This document shows, piece after piece, positions 17,095 to 25,289 of a stretch of 64,000 nt of DNA; the first letter of the stretch is position 1; each line of letters opens with the position of its first letter. Source of the DNA: Myxococcales bacterium (lineage in GTDB: Bacteria > Myxococcota_A > UBA796 > GCA-2862545). A program made the translations under genes and the position numbers. The notes below the pieces were generated by a model. The model worked only from the letters and a program-made list of their open reading frames with translations, ran no database searches and was not told where the DNA came from. The stretch lies in assembly GCA_019634415.1 (NCBI GenBank), contig JAHQVJ010000116.1, positions 23,133 through 87,132 on the forward strand, read 5' to 3'.

Positions 17095-17324
17095 TCCGGC
17101 AGCACGTACAGCCGCGCCGCCCAGCAGTTCTGCTGACGTCGCAGCGTCGTGCAGAAGCGCTGCTCCACCGCCCACTGGAGCACGAGATCCAGGTTGGAGG
17201 GGTCGTCGGACTGCACCACCAAGCAGGACGCTCCCGGCCGTAGGGCGCACACGTCCCGTTGGACCATCTCGAGGCAGCGCACGGCGTCTCGGCGGCTGCA
17301 ATCGAGGAAGATTTCACGCGCCAT
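16998..17324 (-). CDS. TusA/SirA-like small protein without the CPxP motif
   Basis: This 108-residue protein starts at ATG 17324 with AGGAGGG 8 nt upstream. The pattern of a short beta strand (EIFLDC), a helix, then VVQSDDPSNLDLVLQWAVEQ matches the TusA/SirA fold in which DP and the W of the second helix are conserved. The catalytic CPxP is replaced by RCLE, so sulfur transfer in the usual way is unlikely. The gene follows the M28 peptidase on the same strand, behind a hairpin that pairs with its ribosome-binding site. Its C-terminal Arg-rich tail overlaps the convergent lipase. Confidence 0.55.
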   Translation of the reverse strand: MAREIFLDCSRRDAVRCLEMVQRDVCALRPGASCLVVQSDDPSNLDLVLQWAVEQRFCTTLRRQQNCWAARLYVLPDHFGEVPDCAAQLRRMRRRRSGRSSPQEMVST

Positions 17325-17328
17325 TCTA

Positions 17329-17367
17329 GAGCCCTCCTGAAAACCTTTTCGGATCTCGGGAGGGCTC
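17329..17367 (-). promoter_or_regulatory. Hairpin sequestering the TusA-like Shine-Dalgarno
   Basis: In the minus-strand transcript GAGCCCUCC pairs perfectly with GGAGGGCUC over nine base pairs (loop 21 nt, with two more pairs inside after one mismatch). The 3' arm contains the AGGAGGG ribosome-binding site of the gene that starts at 17324, four bases after the stem. It also lies 10 nt after the stop of the M28 peptidase gene. It could block translation (thermosensor or coupled switch) or protect the 3' end of the upstream message. There is no U-tract after it. Confidence 0.55.
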
Positions 17368-17376
17368 CAGGTTTCA

Positions 17377-20250
17377 TCAGGGTTCCCAGCGAGCCACGAA
17401 CAGGTTCGTATCCGACGACCCCTCGGGGGTGGCGCGGTTGCTGGCGAAGGCCAGCCACTTCCCGTCGGGGCTGAACATCGGGAAGCCATCGAAGCCCTCC
17501 GACGTCGTGATCCGCTTGGTCTCCCCACCTCCCCTGGGCGCCATGAAGATGTCGAACTCCCGCCCCGATCCGCCCACGTTGCTGGAGAAGAGCACGCCGG
17601 AGTCATCGGGCAGCGGGTAGGGCGCGAAGTTGGCTGCGCCGTTGTCGGTGAGCTGCTCGACCTGCCGGGTGTCCAGATCCATCCAGAACAGCTCCAGCTT
17701 CGACGGCCGCACCAGATCCTCGCCGAGCAGCCGCTGGTAGTCAGCCAGCGCGTCGCCTTCGGGCCGCGACGCCCGCCACACCAAGGCGGTACAGGCGGGG
17801 TTGAAGAAGGCGCCGCCGTCGTAGCCGGGCGTGTCGGTCATGCGCTCGATGCCCGTGCCGTCGGCGTTGGCCACGTACAGCTCGAGGTCGCCGTCGCGGG
17901 TGCTGGTGAACACGATGCGGCCGTCCTTCATGCAGACGGTGGCCTCGGCGTCGTAGTGCTCGCTCGACAGGAAGGTCTGTGGCGGCTGACCGGGGGCGTG
18001 GTGCACCAGGTCGAAGCTGTCGTACAGCGGCCAGACGTAGCCCTGGGAGCGATCGGGGGTGGGCGGGCACGCCTCGCCAGCCGACTCGGTGGTGGCGTAG
18101 ATCACCTCGTCGCCCTCGGGATAGGCGAAGTAGCCGCACGTGGTGCGGCCCTTGCCCGACGACAGCAGGGTGACCTGGCCCGTGGTGAGGTTCAGCTCGT
18201 ACTGCTGATCACAGCTGTCGTCGCGCACGGGCGTGCGCTGGAAGATCAGGCTCCGACCGTCGGGGGCCCAGTAGGCCTCTGCGTTCTCGCCCCCGAACGT
18301 GAGCTGCCGCAGATCGGCGATGTGGTCCTCGCCGTCCCCGATCAGATCCGGCACCGCCTTGCCCGCCGTGGGGCTCCACTCGTCGCCCTGGCCGTGGGGA
18401 TCGCCTCCCACGGAGAAGTCGCGATGCTCGGATGGATTGTCGTCGGCCGGTGCGGTCTTCGTGCCGCCGCGCGAGCCCAGCGTGGCCTTCAAGGTGAGGC
18501 GCTCCTCCCCGCGCAGCACCACCACCTCGATGGTGTCTCCGGGCCGATGGTCGCGCAGCACGAAGGTCATGTCGTAGAGGTTCTGGACCTCCACACCCGC
18601 CATCCCCACGATGGTGTCGCCCCCTTGGATCCCCGCACGGTCCGCAGGCCCGCCGCCGCGCACGTCCGACAGCAGCACACCGCCTTCCTCCGAGGCCATC
18701 GCGCTGAAGTCCGGCACCGTGCCCAGGTAGGCCCCCCGACCACGGGAGTCACCGGCCATGGGCGGACCCGCCTCCGACTTCACGTAGGTCAGGCGCTCGG
18801 GACGGGTGGCCAGGCTGCCGAGCACGTCGACGAGCAGGGTGGTGACCTTGGCGCCCCCCTCCAGGTTCAGCGTCTCCACGTCGTCGGCGGGGGTGTGGTA
18901 CTCCTCGTGGCTGCCCGAGAACAGGTGGATCACCGGGATGTCGTGCTCGTAGAAGCTGCTGTGGTCGCTCGGACCGTAGCCATCGCCGCCCATCTCGAGC
19001 GTGATCCCCACGGCCTCCGACGGACCCGTGAGCACCTCCTCCCACTCGGGTGCCGTGTCGGTGCCCAGCGCCTGGAGATTGCCGTCGCGGATCCGACCCA
19101 CCATGTCGAGGTTCACCATGGCGTTGGTGGCCTCGTTGGGGAACAGCGGGTGGTCGGTGTAGTAGGCCGAGCCGCCCAGCCCGATCTCCTCTGCGGTGAA
19201 GGCGATGCCCACGACGGTGCGCCGGTCTCCTTCGGGCAGATCGCGCGCAAGGGCCTCCATGCTGCACACCATCGCCGCGGTGCCGCTGGCGTTGTCGTCG
19301 GCACCGTTGTGGATGGCCTCCACGCCCGGCTCCATGGAGCCGTTGCCGCCCATGCCCAGGTGATCGTAGTGGGCTCCCACCACCACCACCTCGTCGGCGA
19401 GCGCCCCCGTGCCCTCGATCACGCCGAGCACGTTGCGCACCTGAGCCTGCTCGGGCAGCACGTCCACGGTGCCGCTCACCCGCAGGCCATCGAGTGCCGT
19501 CGACGACGGAGCGTAGCTGTCGTCGATCTTCGCCCGCACCGAGGCCAGATCGGTCTTCGCTGCGGCCAGCCAGCGATCGGCCTCCGCCCGCGTGATCTGG
19601 ATCACGGGCAGCCCCGCACGAGACGTGGGGCGGCCCCGCTTGAGCGGCGGCAGCTTGTCGGGCTCCTCCTCGGTGCCCTGCTGCGGGCTCACGAAGACCA
19701 ATGCCGCCGCACCCAGCTCGCGCGCGCGCAGCGCCTTGTAGCGCAGGTCGGAGAAGCGGCTCGGACGCTTGCCCTCGAAGGGGCTCTCGGCGTCGTTCTC
19801 GCCAGGCTCGTAGCGCATGGCCAGCACGACCTTGCCCTCGACGTCGAGGCCTGTGTAGTCGTCGTAGTCCAGATCGGGAGCGACGATGCCGTAGCCGGCG
19901 AAGACCACGTCGCCCTCGAAGGTGCCGTTGCTCGAGAACCCCAGGGGAGAGAACTCCTGTCCTTGCGTCATCTGGCGGTCCCCTTCCGCCATGGCGTTGC
20001 CCTCGCCCAACGACACGCCGATGGTCGCCTCGAAGGGCTGCAGGTAGCCCATGCCGCCATCGCCGAGGCCCGCCTCGCGAAACCGCGCCTCGATGAGTGC
20101 GGCGGCCTTGTCCAGCCCGGCCGTGCCCACCCCTCGTCCTTCCATCTCGTCGGTGGACAGGGCGGTGGTGAGCTCGGTGAAGCACGCTTGTGGATCGAAC
20201 GGTGGATCGGACTGGGGACACCCAGTGAAGAACAACGCAGTCAGGATCAT
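17377..20250 (-). CDS. Peptidase M28-PDZ-beta-propeller lipoprotein
   Basis: This is a 957-residue lipoprotein (MILTALFFTGC). Residues about 25-500 are a peptidase M28 with an inserted PA-type domain; zinc and catalytic segments are GAHYDHLG, NGADDNASG, AEEIGLGGS, NLDMVGR and EEYHTPADD. A PDZ domain follows (about 535-610, GPADRAGIQGGDTIVGMAG). The last 300 residues form a TolB/PD40-like propeller (FSPDGKWLAFASN, IVFTSTRDGDLELYVANADG). It is probably an outer-membrane or periplasmic aminopeptidase in which PDZ and propeller select substrates. M28-PDZ proteins are known; the added propeller is less usual. Its message probably extends into the TusA-like gene. Confidence 0.88.
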   Translation of the reverse strand: MILTALFFTGCPQSDPPFDPQACFTELTTALSTDEMEGRGVGTAGLDKAAALIEARFREAGLGDGGMGYLQPFEATIGVSLGEGNAMAEGDRQMTQGQEFSPLGFSSNGTFEGDVVFAGYGIVAPDLDYDDYTGLDVEGKVVLAMRYEPGENDAESPFEGKRPSRFSDLRYKALRARELGAAALVFVSPQQGTEEEPDKLPPLKRGRPTSRAGLPVIQITRAEADRWLAAAKTDLASVRAKIDDSYAPSSTALDGLRVSGTVDVLPEQAQVRNVLGVIEGTGALADEVVVVGAHYDHLGMGGNGSMEPGVEAIHNGADDNASGTAAMVCSMEALARDLPEGDRRTVVGIAFTAEEIGLGGSAYYTDHPLFPNEATNAMVNLDMVGRIRDGNLQALGTDTAPEWEEVLTGPSEAVGITLEMGGDGYGPSDHSSFYEHDIPVIHLFSGSHEEYHTPADDVETLNLEGGAKVTTLLVDVLGSLATRPERLTYVKSEAGPPMAGDSRGRGAYLGTVPDFSAMASEEGGVLLSDVRGGGPADRAGIQGGDTIVGMAGVEVQNLYDMTFVLRDHRPGDTIEVVVLRGEERLTLKATLGSRGGTKTAPADDNPSEHRDFSVGGDPHGQGDEWSPTAGKAVPDLIGDGEDHIADLRQLTFGGENAEAYWAPDGRSLIFQRTPVRDDSCDQQYELNLTTGQVTLLSSGKGRTTCGYFAYPEGDEVIYATTESAGEACPPTPDRSQGYVWPLYDSFDLVHHAPGQPPQTFLSSEHYDAEATVCMKDGRIVFTSTRDGDLELYVANADGTGIERMTDTPGYDGGAFFNPACTALVWRASRPEGDALADYQRLLGEDLVRPSKLELFWMDLDTRQVEQLTDNGAANFAPYPLPDDSGVLFSSNVGGSGREFDIFMAPRGGGETKRITTSEGFDGFPMFSPDGKWLAFASNRATPEGSSDTNLFVARWEP

Positions 20251-20272
20251 GAGGACTCCGGGACGCGCCCTC

Positions 20273-22363
20273 TTATCCCCCGCTGCGATCGCCGACCTGC
20301 TTGGCCAGGGACACCTGCAGCAGGCGACCGAGGCTCTGAGTCACCAGCATCTCGGCCTGCCACACCCGGCCCTTTGCATCCAGGTGCAGACGCCGTCCCT
20401 CGTCGTCCTCTGCCAGGGGCACCAGGCCATCGGCCACGGCACTGGGATCGAGGGGCAGCAGTCGGTAGTCCCGTCCGTCGACGGACAGCATGGGCCCCGC
20501 GTCCACCAGCTGTCCGTCGTGCACCGACCACAGGCTGCGGATCTCGGGCACCAGTCGCTCACCCAGGTTCTGCTCCAGCTGATCCAGCCGCTCGGTGGCG
20601 ACGCCCGGCGGCATGGTGTTGCCGGGCCCCTCCGCCAGGCGCAACAGGATCGAGAACGCCCGCTGGACGCGCTCCACCTCTTCCTCGTCGTCGCCTCGGG
20701 GCGTGGGGAGGATGCCCGCCCACACCCGGCTGCCCACGGGCCCCTGGCACCGATCCAGCCGCTGCAGACGCGCCACGGTGGCCAGCTTCTCGCCGACCTT
20801 GCCCACCGACAGCTCGGCGACCTCGTCGAGCCAGCCGGGGCGCGGCACCAGCGGCGACAGCCGCGCTCCCGAGGCCAGCGCCTCCAGCTCGTCCTGGGCC
20901 TCCTGCGACACCGCCGTCACCACCCGCACCAGATCGCCCGTGCGCGCTCCCAGCGAGCCCGCCACGTGCAGCGGCAGGCGCACCAGTGGTCCGTCCACCA
21001 GCTCCGGGTGCACGCAGTCCACGCCATCGGGCATGCGCACGAGCAGCACCGCCTCGGGCGACTCCGCCGACATCAGCACCGAGCTGAACGGTCGCGGCAG
21101 CCCCACCGTGCGACGACCCGGCTCGATCAGCGCCACGGCATGACCGCCCCAGTCGACCATCACGCCGTCGAGCTGGAGCGTGCCCTGGATGTCCTGAGCC
21201 ACGGACCAGCCCCAGGCACCGACGTGGCTCGGCCCCACGGTGAGGTAGCCGTCCAGCGCCTCCTGCACGCGCCGACGCATCTCCACCTCGAGCTGCGGGT
21301 GCAGATCGGGCAGCTTCGCCCGGTTGCGCACCTCGGCCACCAGCCGGTGCAGCGTGCCGTCGAGGCCGTGCGGCACCCGCTGCCCCTCCTGTCGCACCGA
21401 CCGACGGAAGGCGCCGGGCACCACCGGGGCCTCGGCCCACAGGAAGTCCTTGGCCCGCAGTGGCTGGCCCCCGAGGGTGCGAGGGCGCGGCACCGCCGCA
21501 TCGAGGGCTGCGTTGAGCTCGTCCTCGATGGCGCCCGCTCCGTCCTCGGTCACGCGCGCATCCACGGCCTCGGGCTCCTCGCCGAGCAGCTCCGCCACCC
21601 AGGAAAGCAGGTGGGCCGGCAGCATCCGCCACGGCAGAGGGACGTGAGCGTAGCGAAGCACCGTGCGGTCGCCCACGAGCTCGGGATCCTGCATGCCGCC
21701 TCGAGCAGGCACGCCCTGCCGGAAGGCCGCGGCCGTCTGGATGGGTCCGGCCGACCACAGGTGCGAGGCCTCTCGACTACGCAGCCCCAGCCTCACCCCC
21801 AGCTCGTCCACCCGTAGCTCGAAGCCCAGCACGAAGGCCATGCTGGCCAGCCCCTCGCGGACGGGACCGTGGCCGAGGCCGAAGCTCGTCTCCAGCGCGC
21901 GCCAGGGAGGTCCGGGGCGCTTGCCCTCGTCTCGCGAGCTCGTGGCGAGGGTGGCCAGCTCGGCATGGTCCTGACGCCAGGCCACGTCCTCGAGCATGGC
22001 AGCGGCCCCCCGCGACCGGAGCCAGTCCAGCGCCGAGGCGGGAAGCGGCGCACCGCTGACCGGGGTGTGATGGATGGGATCGTAGCCGCGGCCGTGATCC
22101 ACCTCGCTCGCGGATCGATGCACGCGCAGCCTCTCGGCGGCCCGCGCTCCCATGGCGAGCATCCAGGGGCTGGAGTCGCCATCCGCCGCCCAAGCCTCGG
22201 ATCCGCCGTCGCGCACTTCCACGACCGTTCGTGGTCCGTGGGGAGTCTCCACCACGTCGCCGACCGACACGCCGCCTTCACCAAGGCGATTTGCTGCCTC
22301 AATGCCCAAAATCACGCCGTTGGGGGGGACCTTGCCGGCGTGAACAGGCACCTCGAGGACCAT
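20273..22363 (-). CDS. Large unknown protein with C-terminal SUKH (SMI1/KNR4)-like domain
   Basis: This 696-residue protein starts at ATG 22363 with GAGGAGG 6 nt upstream. The first 580 residues are not recognised; they are rich in Arg, Glu, Trp and Pro and lack a signal peptide. Residues about 590-690 (RLDQLEQNLGERLVPEIR, then SVHDGQ, then DDEGRRLHLDAKGRVW) follow the SUKH pattern. SUKH domains serve as immunity proteins to nuclease and deaminase toxins and as regulatory modules. It lies 55 nt after a methyltransferase gene on the same strand. No toxin gene is adjacent, so immunity is only one possibility. Confidence 0.6.
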   Translation of the reverse strand: MVLEVPVHAGKVPPNGVILGIEAANRLGEGGVSVGDVVETPHGPRTVVEVRDGGSEAWAADGDSSPWMLAMGARAAERLRVHRSASEVDHGRGYDPIHHTPVSGAPLPASALDWLRSRGAAAMLEDVAWRQDHAELATLATSSRDEGKRPGPPWRALETSFGLGHGPVREGLASMAFVLGFELRVDELGVRLGLRSREASHLWSAGPIQTAAAFRQGVPARGGMQDPELVGDRTVLRYAHVPLPWRMLPAHLLSWVAELLGEEPEAVDARVTEDGAGAIEDELNAALDAAVPRPRTLGGQPLRAKDFLWAEAPVVPGAFRRSVRQEGQRVPHGLDGTLHRLVAEVRNRAKLPDLHPQLEVEMRRRVQEALDGYLTVGPSHVGAWGWSVAQDIQGTLQLDGVMVDWGGHAVALIEPGRRTVGLPRPFSSVLMSAESPEAVLLVRMPDGVDCVHPELVDGPLVRLPLHVAGSLGARTGDLVRVVTAVSQEAQDELEALASGARLSPLVPRPGWLDEVAELSVGKVGEKLATVARLQRLDRCQGPVGSRVWAGILPTPRGDDEEEVERVQRAFSILLRLAEGPGNTMPPGVATERLDQLEQNLGERLVPEIRSLWSVHDGQLVDAGPMLSVDGRDYRLLPLDPSAVADGLVPLAEDDEGRRLHLDAKGRVWQAEMLVTQSLGRLLQVSLAKQVGDRSGG

Positions 22364-22418
22364 CCGAGCCTCCTCGACCAGAGGTAGCGTAGCCCAAAGC
22401 AGCGCCTGCGGGCGGCGA

Positions 22419-23582
22419 TCAACCCAGTGCGAACCCGAGCAACTCTGCAAGCCGTTGGCGGCTGATCCCGTAGAACCTCGCCAAGTCCCGAGCGCGCTCG
22501 GTTGCGTCCGCAGCTGGCTCGCCCTTGTGCTCGGCCGTGATCATCAGGTTCTTGTCGGTGTGCTCGCTCGAGACGAACTCGAACACCCGGCAGCGGTACC
22601 CTGCAGCCTCCAGCAGCGCGGCCCGCAGGGCGTCGGTGGCGATCTCCGCCGAGCGGGTGCGCAGGATGCCGTGGCTCAGCACCGGCGACAGCACTTCGGG
22701 CACCTGGAGCTGCGGGCGCACCTCGCGGTGGCAGCAGGGGGCGGCCACGATCCAGCGGGCGCCCGCCGCCACGCCCCGGGCCAGCGCGTCGTCGGTGGCG
22801 GTGTCGCAGGCGTGCAGCGCGATGATCAGGTCCACACCGCCGTCCAGCGAGACCTCGTCGATGGTGGTCGCCTCGAAGGACAGGCCGTCGTAGCCGCAAT
22901 CGGCAGCCACCGCGTTGGCCTTGTCGACGAGGTGCGGGCGAACCTCGACGCCCCGGACCCGCAGCGGCGCCACTCCACGGTGTGCCAGCAGGTCGTAGGT
23001 GGCAAAGGTGAGCGCACCACCGCCGCAGCCCATGTCCAACACCTCCGAGGGCCTCGAGTCCTCTCCAAGGAAGTGCCCGAGCACCTCCGTGAAGCGAAGG
23101 ATCTGCTTCCGCTTCCGCTCCTTCCCCCGCTTCGGCTTGCCCCGGCCGTCCAGCACCCCCAGCGCGGTCATCCAGCGAGGATCCAGGGTTGCTGCCCGTT
23201 GCTTGGTGCGGTCGTGGGCCTTGGTCTGCGGAGCCGCGTGCTGAGCCGGCCCGCGCGACAGCTGCCAGCCCTTCTTGCGGCGCTGCAGCTGCAGCGAGCC
23301 CTCCGTGGTGGTCAGGTGGCCCGAGCCGAAGTGCTCTCCCAGCAGGCGCTGCACCTCTTGCACCCCTTCGTGGTGGGGGTGGTTCCGGGTCAGGTCCCGG
23401 GTGTCGTGCCGCCACACCAGCTGCAGGCGCGGGCCCGCCGACAGCTGAACCGGCCGCCCCCGCACGTTCTTCAGCGTGGCGTCCGGGCCGCACGGGGCGC
23501 CCAGCGTCAGCTTCACCAGTCGGTCCGAAGTCAGCGCCTCGTCCAGGGCCGTCACGAAGGTCTGTCGCGGGTCTGTTGCCAT
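22419..23582 (-). CDS. SAM-dependent methyltransferase (Methyltransf_32-like)
   Basis: This 387-residue protein has an N-terminal region (1-165) ending in a basic Lys-Arg stretch and a C-terminal Rossmann methyltransferase. Motif I is VLDMGCGGGALTF, and the post-motif HACDTATDDAL with AAPCCHRE matches the Methyltransf_32 family (GSTCD-like). I chose ATG 23582 because upstream codons are antisense-type. The substrate is not known; the basic N-terminus suggests RNA or protein. It diverges from arsM across 56 nt. Confidence 0.8.
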   Translation of the reverse strand: MATDPRQTFVTALDEALTSDRLVKLTLGAPCGPDATLKNVRGRPVQLSAGPRLQLVWRHDTRDLTRNHPHHEGVQEVQRLLGEHFGSGHLTTTEGSLQLQRRKKGWQLSRGPAQHAAPQTKAHDRTKQRAATLDPRWMTALGVLDGRGKPKRGKERKRKQILRFTEVLGHFLGEDSRPSEVLDMGCGGGALTFATYDLLAHRGVAPLRVRGVEVRPHLVDKANAVAADCGYDGLSFEATTIDEVSLDGGVDLIIALHACDTATDDALARGVAAGARWIVAAPCCHREVRPQLQVPEVLSPVLSHGILRTRSAEIATDALRAALLEAAGYRCRVFEFVSSEHTDKNLMITAEHKGEPAADATERARDLARFYGISRQRLAELLGFALG

Positions 23583-23638
23583 CCACGGCGCGTAACGGAC
23601 CCACCGATCGGGCGTCCAGGTGACGTCCAGGAGCACCG

Positions 23639-24607
23639 ATGCAGTACCTCGAGGCCACCCGCGCGCTGTACGCGGCCGCCGCACAGACCCCCGACGACCA
23701 GCTCTGCTGTGTGAGCACCCCACCGTGGCGCATGCCCGATCTCGACATCCCCGACGTCATGCACGAGATGAACTACGGCTGCGGCACCACCGTGCATCCC
23801 CGCGACGTGCCCACCGATGCTCCCGTCCTCTACATCGGCGTCGGTGGCGGCCTCGAGCTGCTGCAGTTCGCCTCCCTCGCCCGGCGGCCCACCGGGGTGA
23901 TCGGCGTCGACAACGTGCCCGAGATGCTCGACGTCTGCCGCCGCAACCTCAACTTGGCCGAGCAGACCAACCCCTGGCTCACCTCGGACACGGTGGATCT
24001 GCGCGAGGGCGACGCGCTGAAGCTCCCCATCGACGACGACGTGGTCGGACTCGTGGCCCAGAACTGCCTGTTCAACATCTTCCGCGAGGAGGAGCTGGAC
24101 AGGGCCCTGGCCGAGGCACACCGAGTGCTGCGGCCCGAGGGAGCCCTGTCGCTGTCCGATCCGATCACCCCCAGGCCCATTCCCGATCACCTGCGCGACG
24201 ACGACCGCCTGCGAGCCATGTGCCTGTCGGGCGCGCTGACCCTCGAGGACTACCTCGCACGCATCGTGGCCGCAGGCTTCGGAACCATCGAGGTGCGAGG
24301 CCGCCGTCCCTACCGCCTGCTGGACCAACGGCGCTTCGGCCTGCAAGACCACCTGCTCCTCGAGAGCATCGAGGTGGTGGCCTACAAGACGCCCGTCCCG
24401 AGCGACGGCCCCTGCATCTTCACCGGCCGCACCGCCATCTGGTTCGGCGAGGCCCACTCCTTCGACGACGGCAAGGGCCACGTGCTGCGCCGCGACGTGC
24501 CCGTGGGGGTGTGCGACAAGACCGCAGACCAGCTGGCCTGTCTGTCGCTGGCCCAGCTGATGGTGACCGACAGCACCTGGCACTACGACGGAGGTGGGTG
24601 CTGCTGA
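23639..24607 (+). CDS. arsM: Arsenite methyltransferase, arsenosugar-type ArsM
   Basis: This 322-residue protein fits the ArsM family used in arsenosugar biosynthesis. It has LCCVSTPPW near residue 23, MNYGCGTTVHPRD near 45-57 with the As-binding Cys48, SAM motif YIGVGGGLELLQF, NCLFNIFREE, AMCLSGAL with another Cys, and the typical end YDGGGCC. It would methylate arsenite with SAM in the cytoplasm. No ArsS radical SAM partner or ArsR is visible within the window; the neighbours are a second methyltransferase (divergent) and cytochrome P460 (convergent, no gap between stops). Confidence 0.93.
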   Translation: MQYLEATRALYAAAAQTPDDQLCCVSTPPWRMPDLDIPDVMHEMNYGCGTTVHPRDVPTDAPVLYIGVGGGLELLQFASLARRPTGVIGVDNVPEMLDVCRRNLNLAEQTNPWLTSDTVDLREGDALKLPIDDDVVGLVAQNCLFNIFREEELDRALAEAHRVLRPEGALSLSDPITPRPIPDHLRDDDRLRAMCLSGALTLEDYLARIVAAGFGTIEVRGRRPYRLLDQRRFGLQDHLLLESIEVVAYKTPVPSDGPCIFTGRTAIWFGEAHSFDDGKGHVLRRDVPVGVCDKTADQLACLSLAQLMVTDSTWHYDGGGCC

Positions 24608-25195
24608 CTACCGCTGCGCCAGGTGCTCGATGGAGAACAGGTGATCGGTGGCGCCGAGGGGGGCATGGCAGGCACGGCAGGTGTCGAGGTTCTTGTCGGC
24701 CACCGCTCCGTCGGGCGTGAACGCCGCGAACTCCCAGTGCCCGTTGGCCAGCGCCGCGGCGTGCGTTCCGCTGAACTCCTGCCGCTTCTCCATCACCGCG
24801 ATGAGCGCGAGCTTGTCGCGCATGCGGCGCCCCAGGGCCGAGGTGACCACCTCTCCGTCCTCGTCGAGCTTGGCCTTGTAGACCTCGGCCACCAGCACCG
24901 ATCCGAAGGCCAGCCCACCCTCCTCCGCGGGGCCAGCCAGCGCCGTGTCGTTCGCGAACAGCCGGATGATCTGATCGGGGTTCTGCGTGCGATCGAGGCT
25001 CAGGTAGTTGTGCAGGCTTAGGTAATCGGCGGGAAAGCGGATGCCCTGTTCGGTGACCGCCACGCTGGGCGCTGCCACCGCCTCGGCCACCTCGACCGGC
25101 GCCGGCTCCACGGATCCGGGCTGTGACGCCCCCTGGTCCGCACACCCAACGGCGAGCCCACCCACGAACACCGCCACCAAGCCCTTGGTCGTCAT
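24608..25195 (-). CDS. Cytochrome P460-like haem lipoprotein
   Basis: This 195-residue lipoprotein starts at ATG 25195 with GGGAG upstream, giving MTTKGLVAVFVGGLAVGC. The P460 pattern is present: GLAFGSVLVAEVYKAKLDEDG, then NGHWEFAAFTPDG, then the haem motif CRACH near the C-terminus. P460 proteins oxidise hydroxylamine or bind NO; the crosslinking Lys is probably in the EVYKAK segment but I cannot confirm it. The gene diverges from a TetR regulator over a 94-nt AT-richer region, which suggests control by that regulator. It ends directly against the arsM stop codon. Confidence 0.8.
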   Translation of the reverse strand: MTTKGLVAVFVGGLAVGCADQGASQPGSVEPAPVEVAEAVAAPSVAVTEQGIRFPADYLSLHNYLSLDRTQNPDQIIRLFANDTALAGPAEEGGLAFGSVLVAEVYKAKLDEDGEVVTSALGRRMRDKLALIAVMEKRQEFSGTHAAALANGHWEFAAFTPDGAVADKNLDTCRACHAPLGATDHLFSIEHLAQR

Positions 25196-25204
25196 CCCGT
25201 CTCC

Positions 25205-25237
25205 CGATTTATTTTGGAGTGAATACTTCATAACAAG
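25205..25237. promoter_or_regulatory. Candidate promoter and operator between P460 and TetR genes
   Basis: This short AT-rich island stands out in a GC-rich region. It contains a perfect 11-nt palindrome, TGAATACTTCA at 25220-25230. Reading on the minus strand, TTGTTA lies next to the palindrome and AATAAA follows at 17-nt spacing, each matching four of six bases of the sigma-70 boxes. A repressor at the palindrome would sit between the boxes. A weak point is that the implied transcript start falls almost at the P460 ribosome-binding site. Confidence 0.4.
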
Positions 25238-25289
25238 GACGAGGCATCTCGGCGCGATGGAGGGTAGACATCGTTCATGACGCCTGCTC

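Noticed and set aside
17956..21087. Plus-strand 1043-codon open frame
   Set aside because: It is antisense to the M28 and SUKH genes, both of which have clear domain motifs; high GC keeps the opposite frame open.
24608..25195. Arsenic operon including the haem protein beside arsM
   Set aside because: The two genes are convergent and the haem protein fits cytochrome P460 under a divergent TetR gene, so shared regulation with arsM is not supported.
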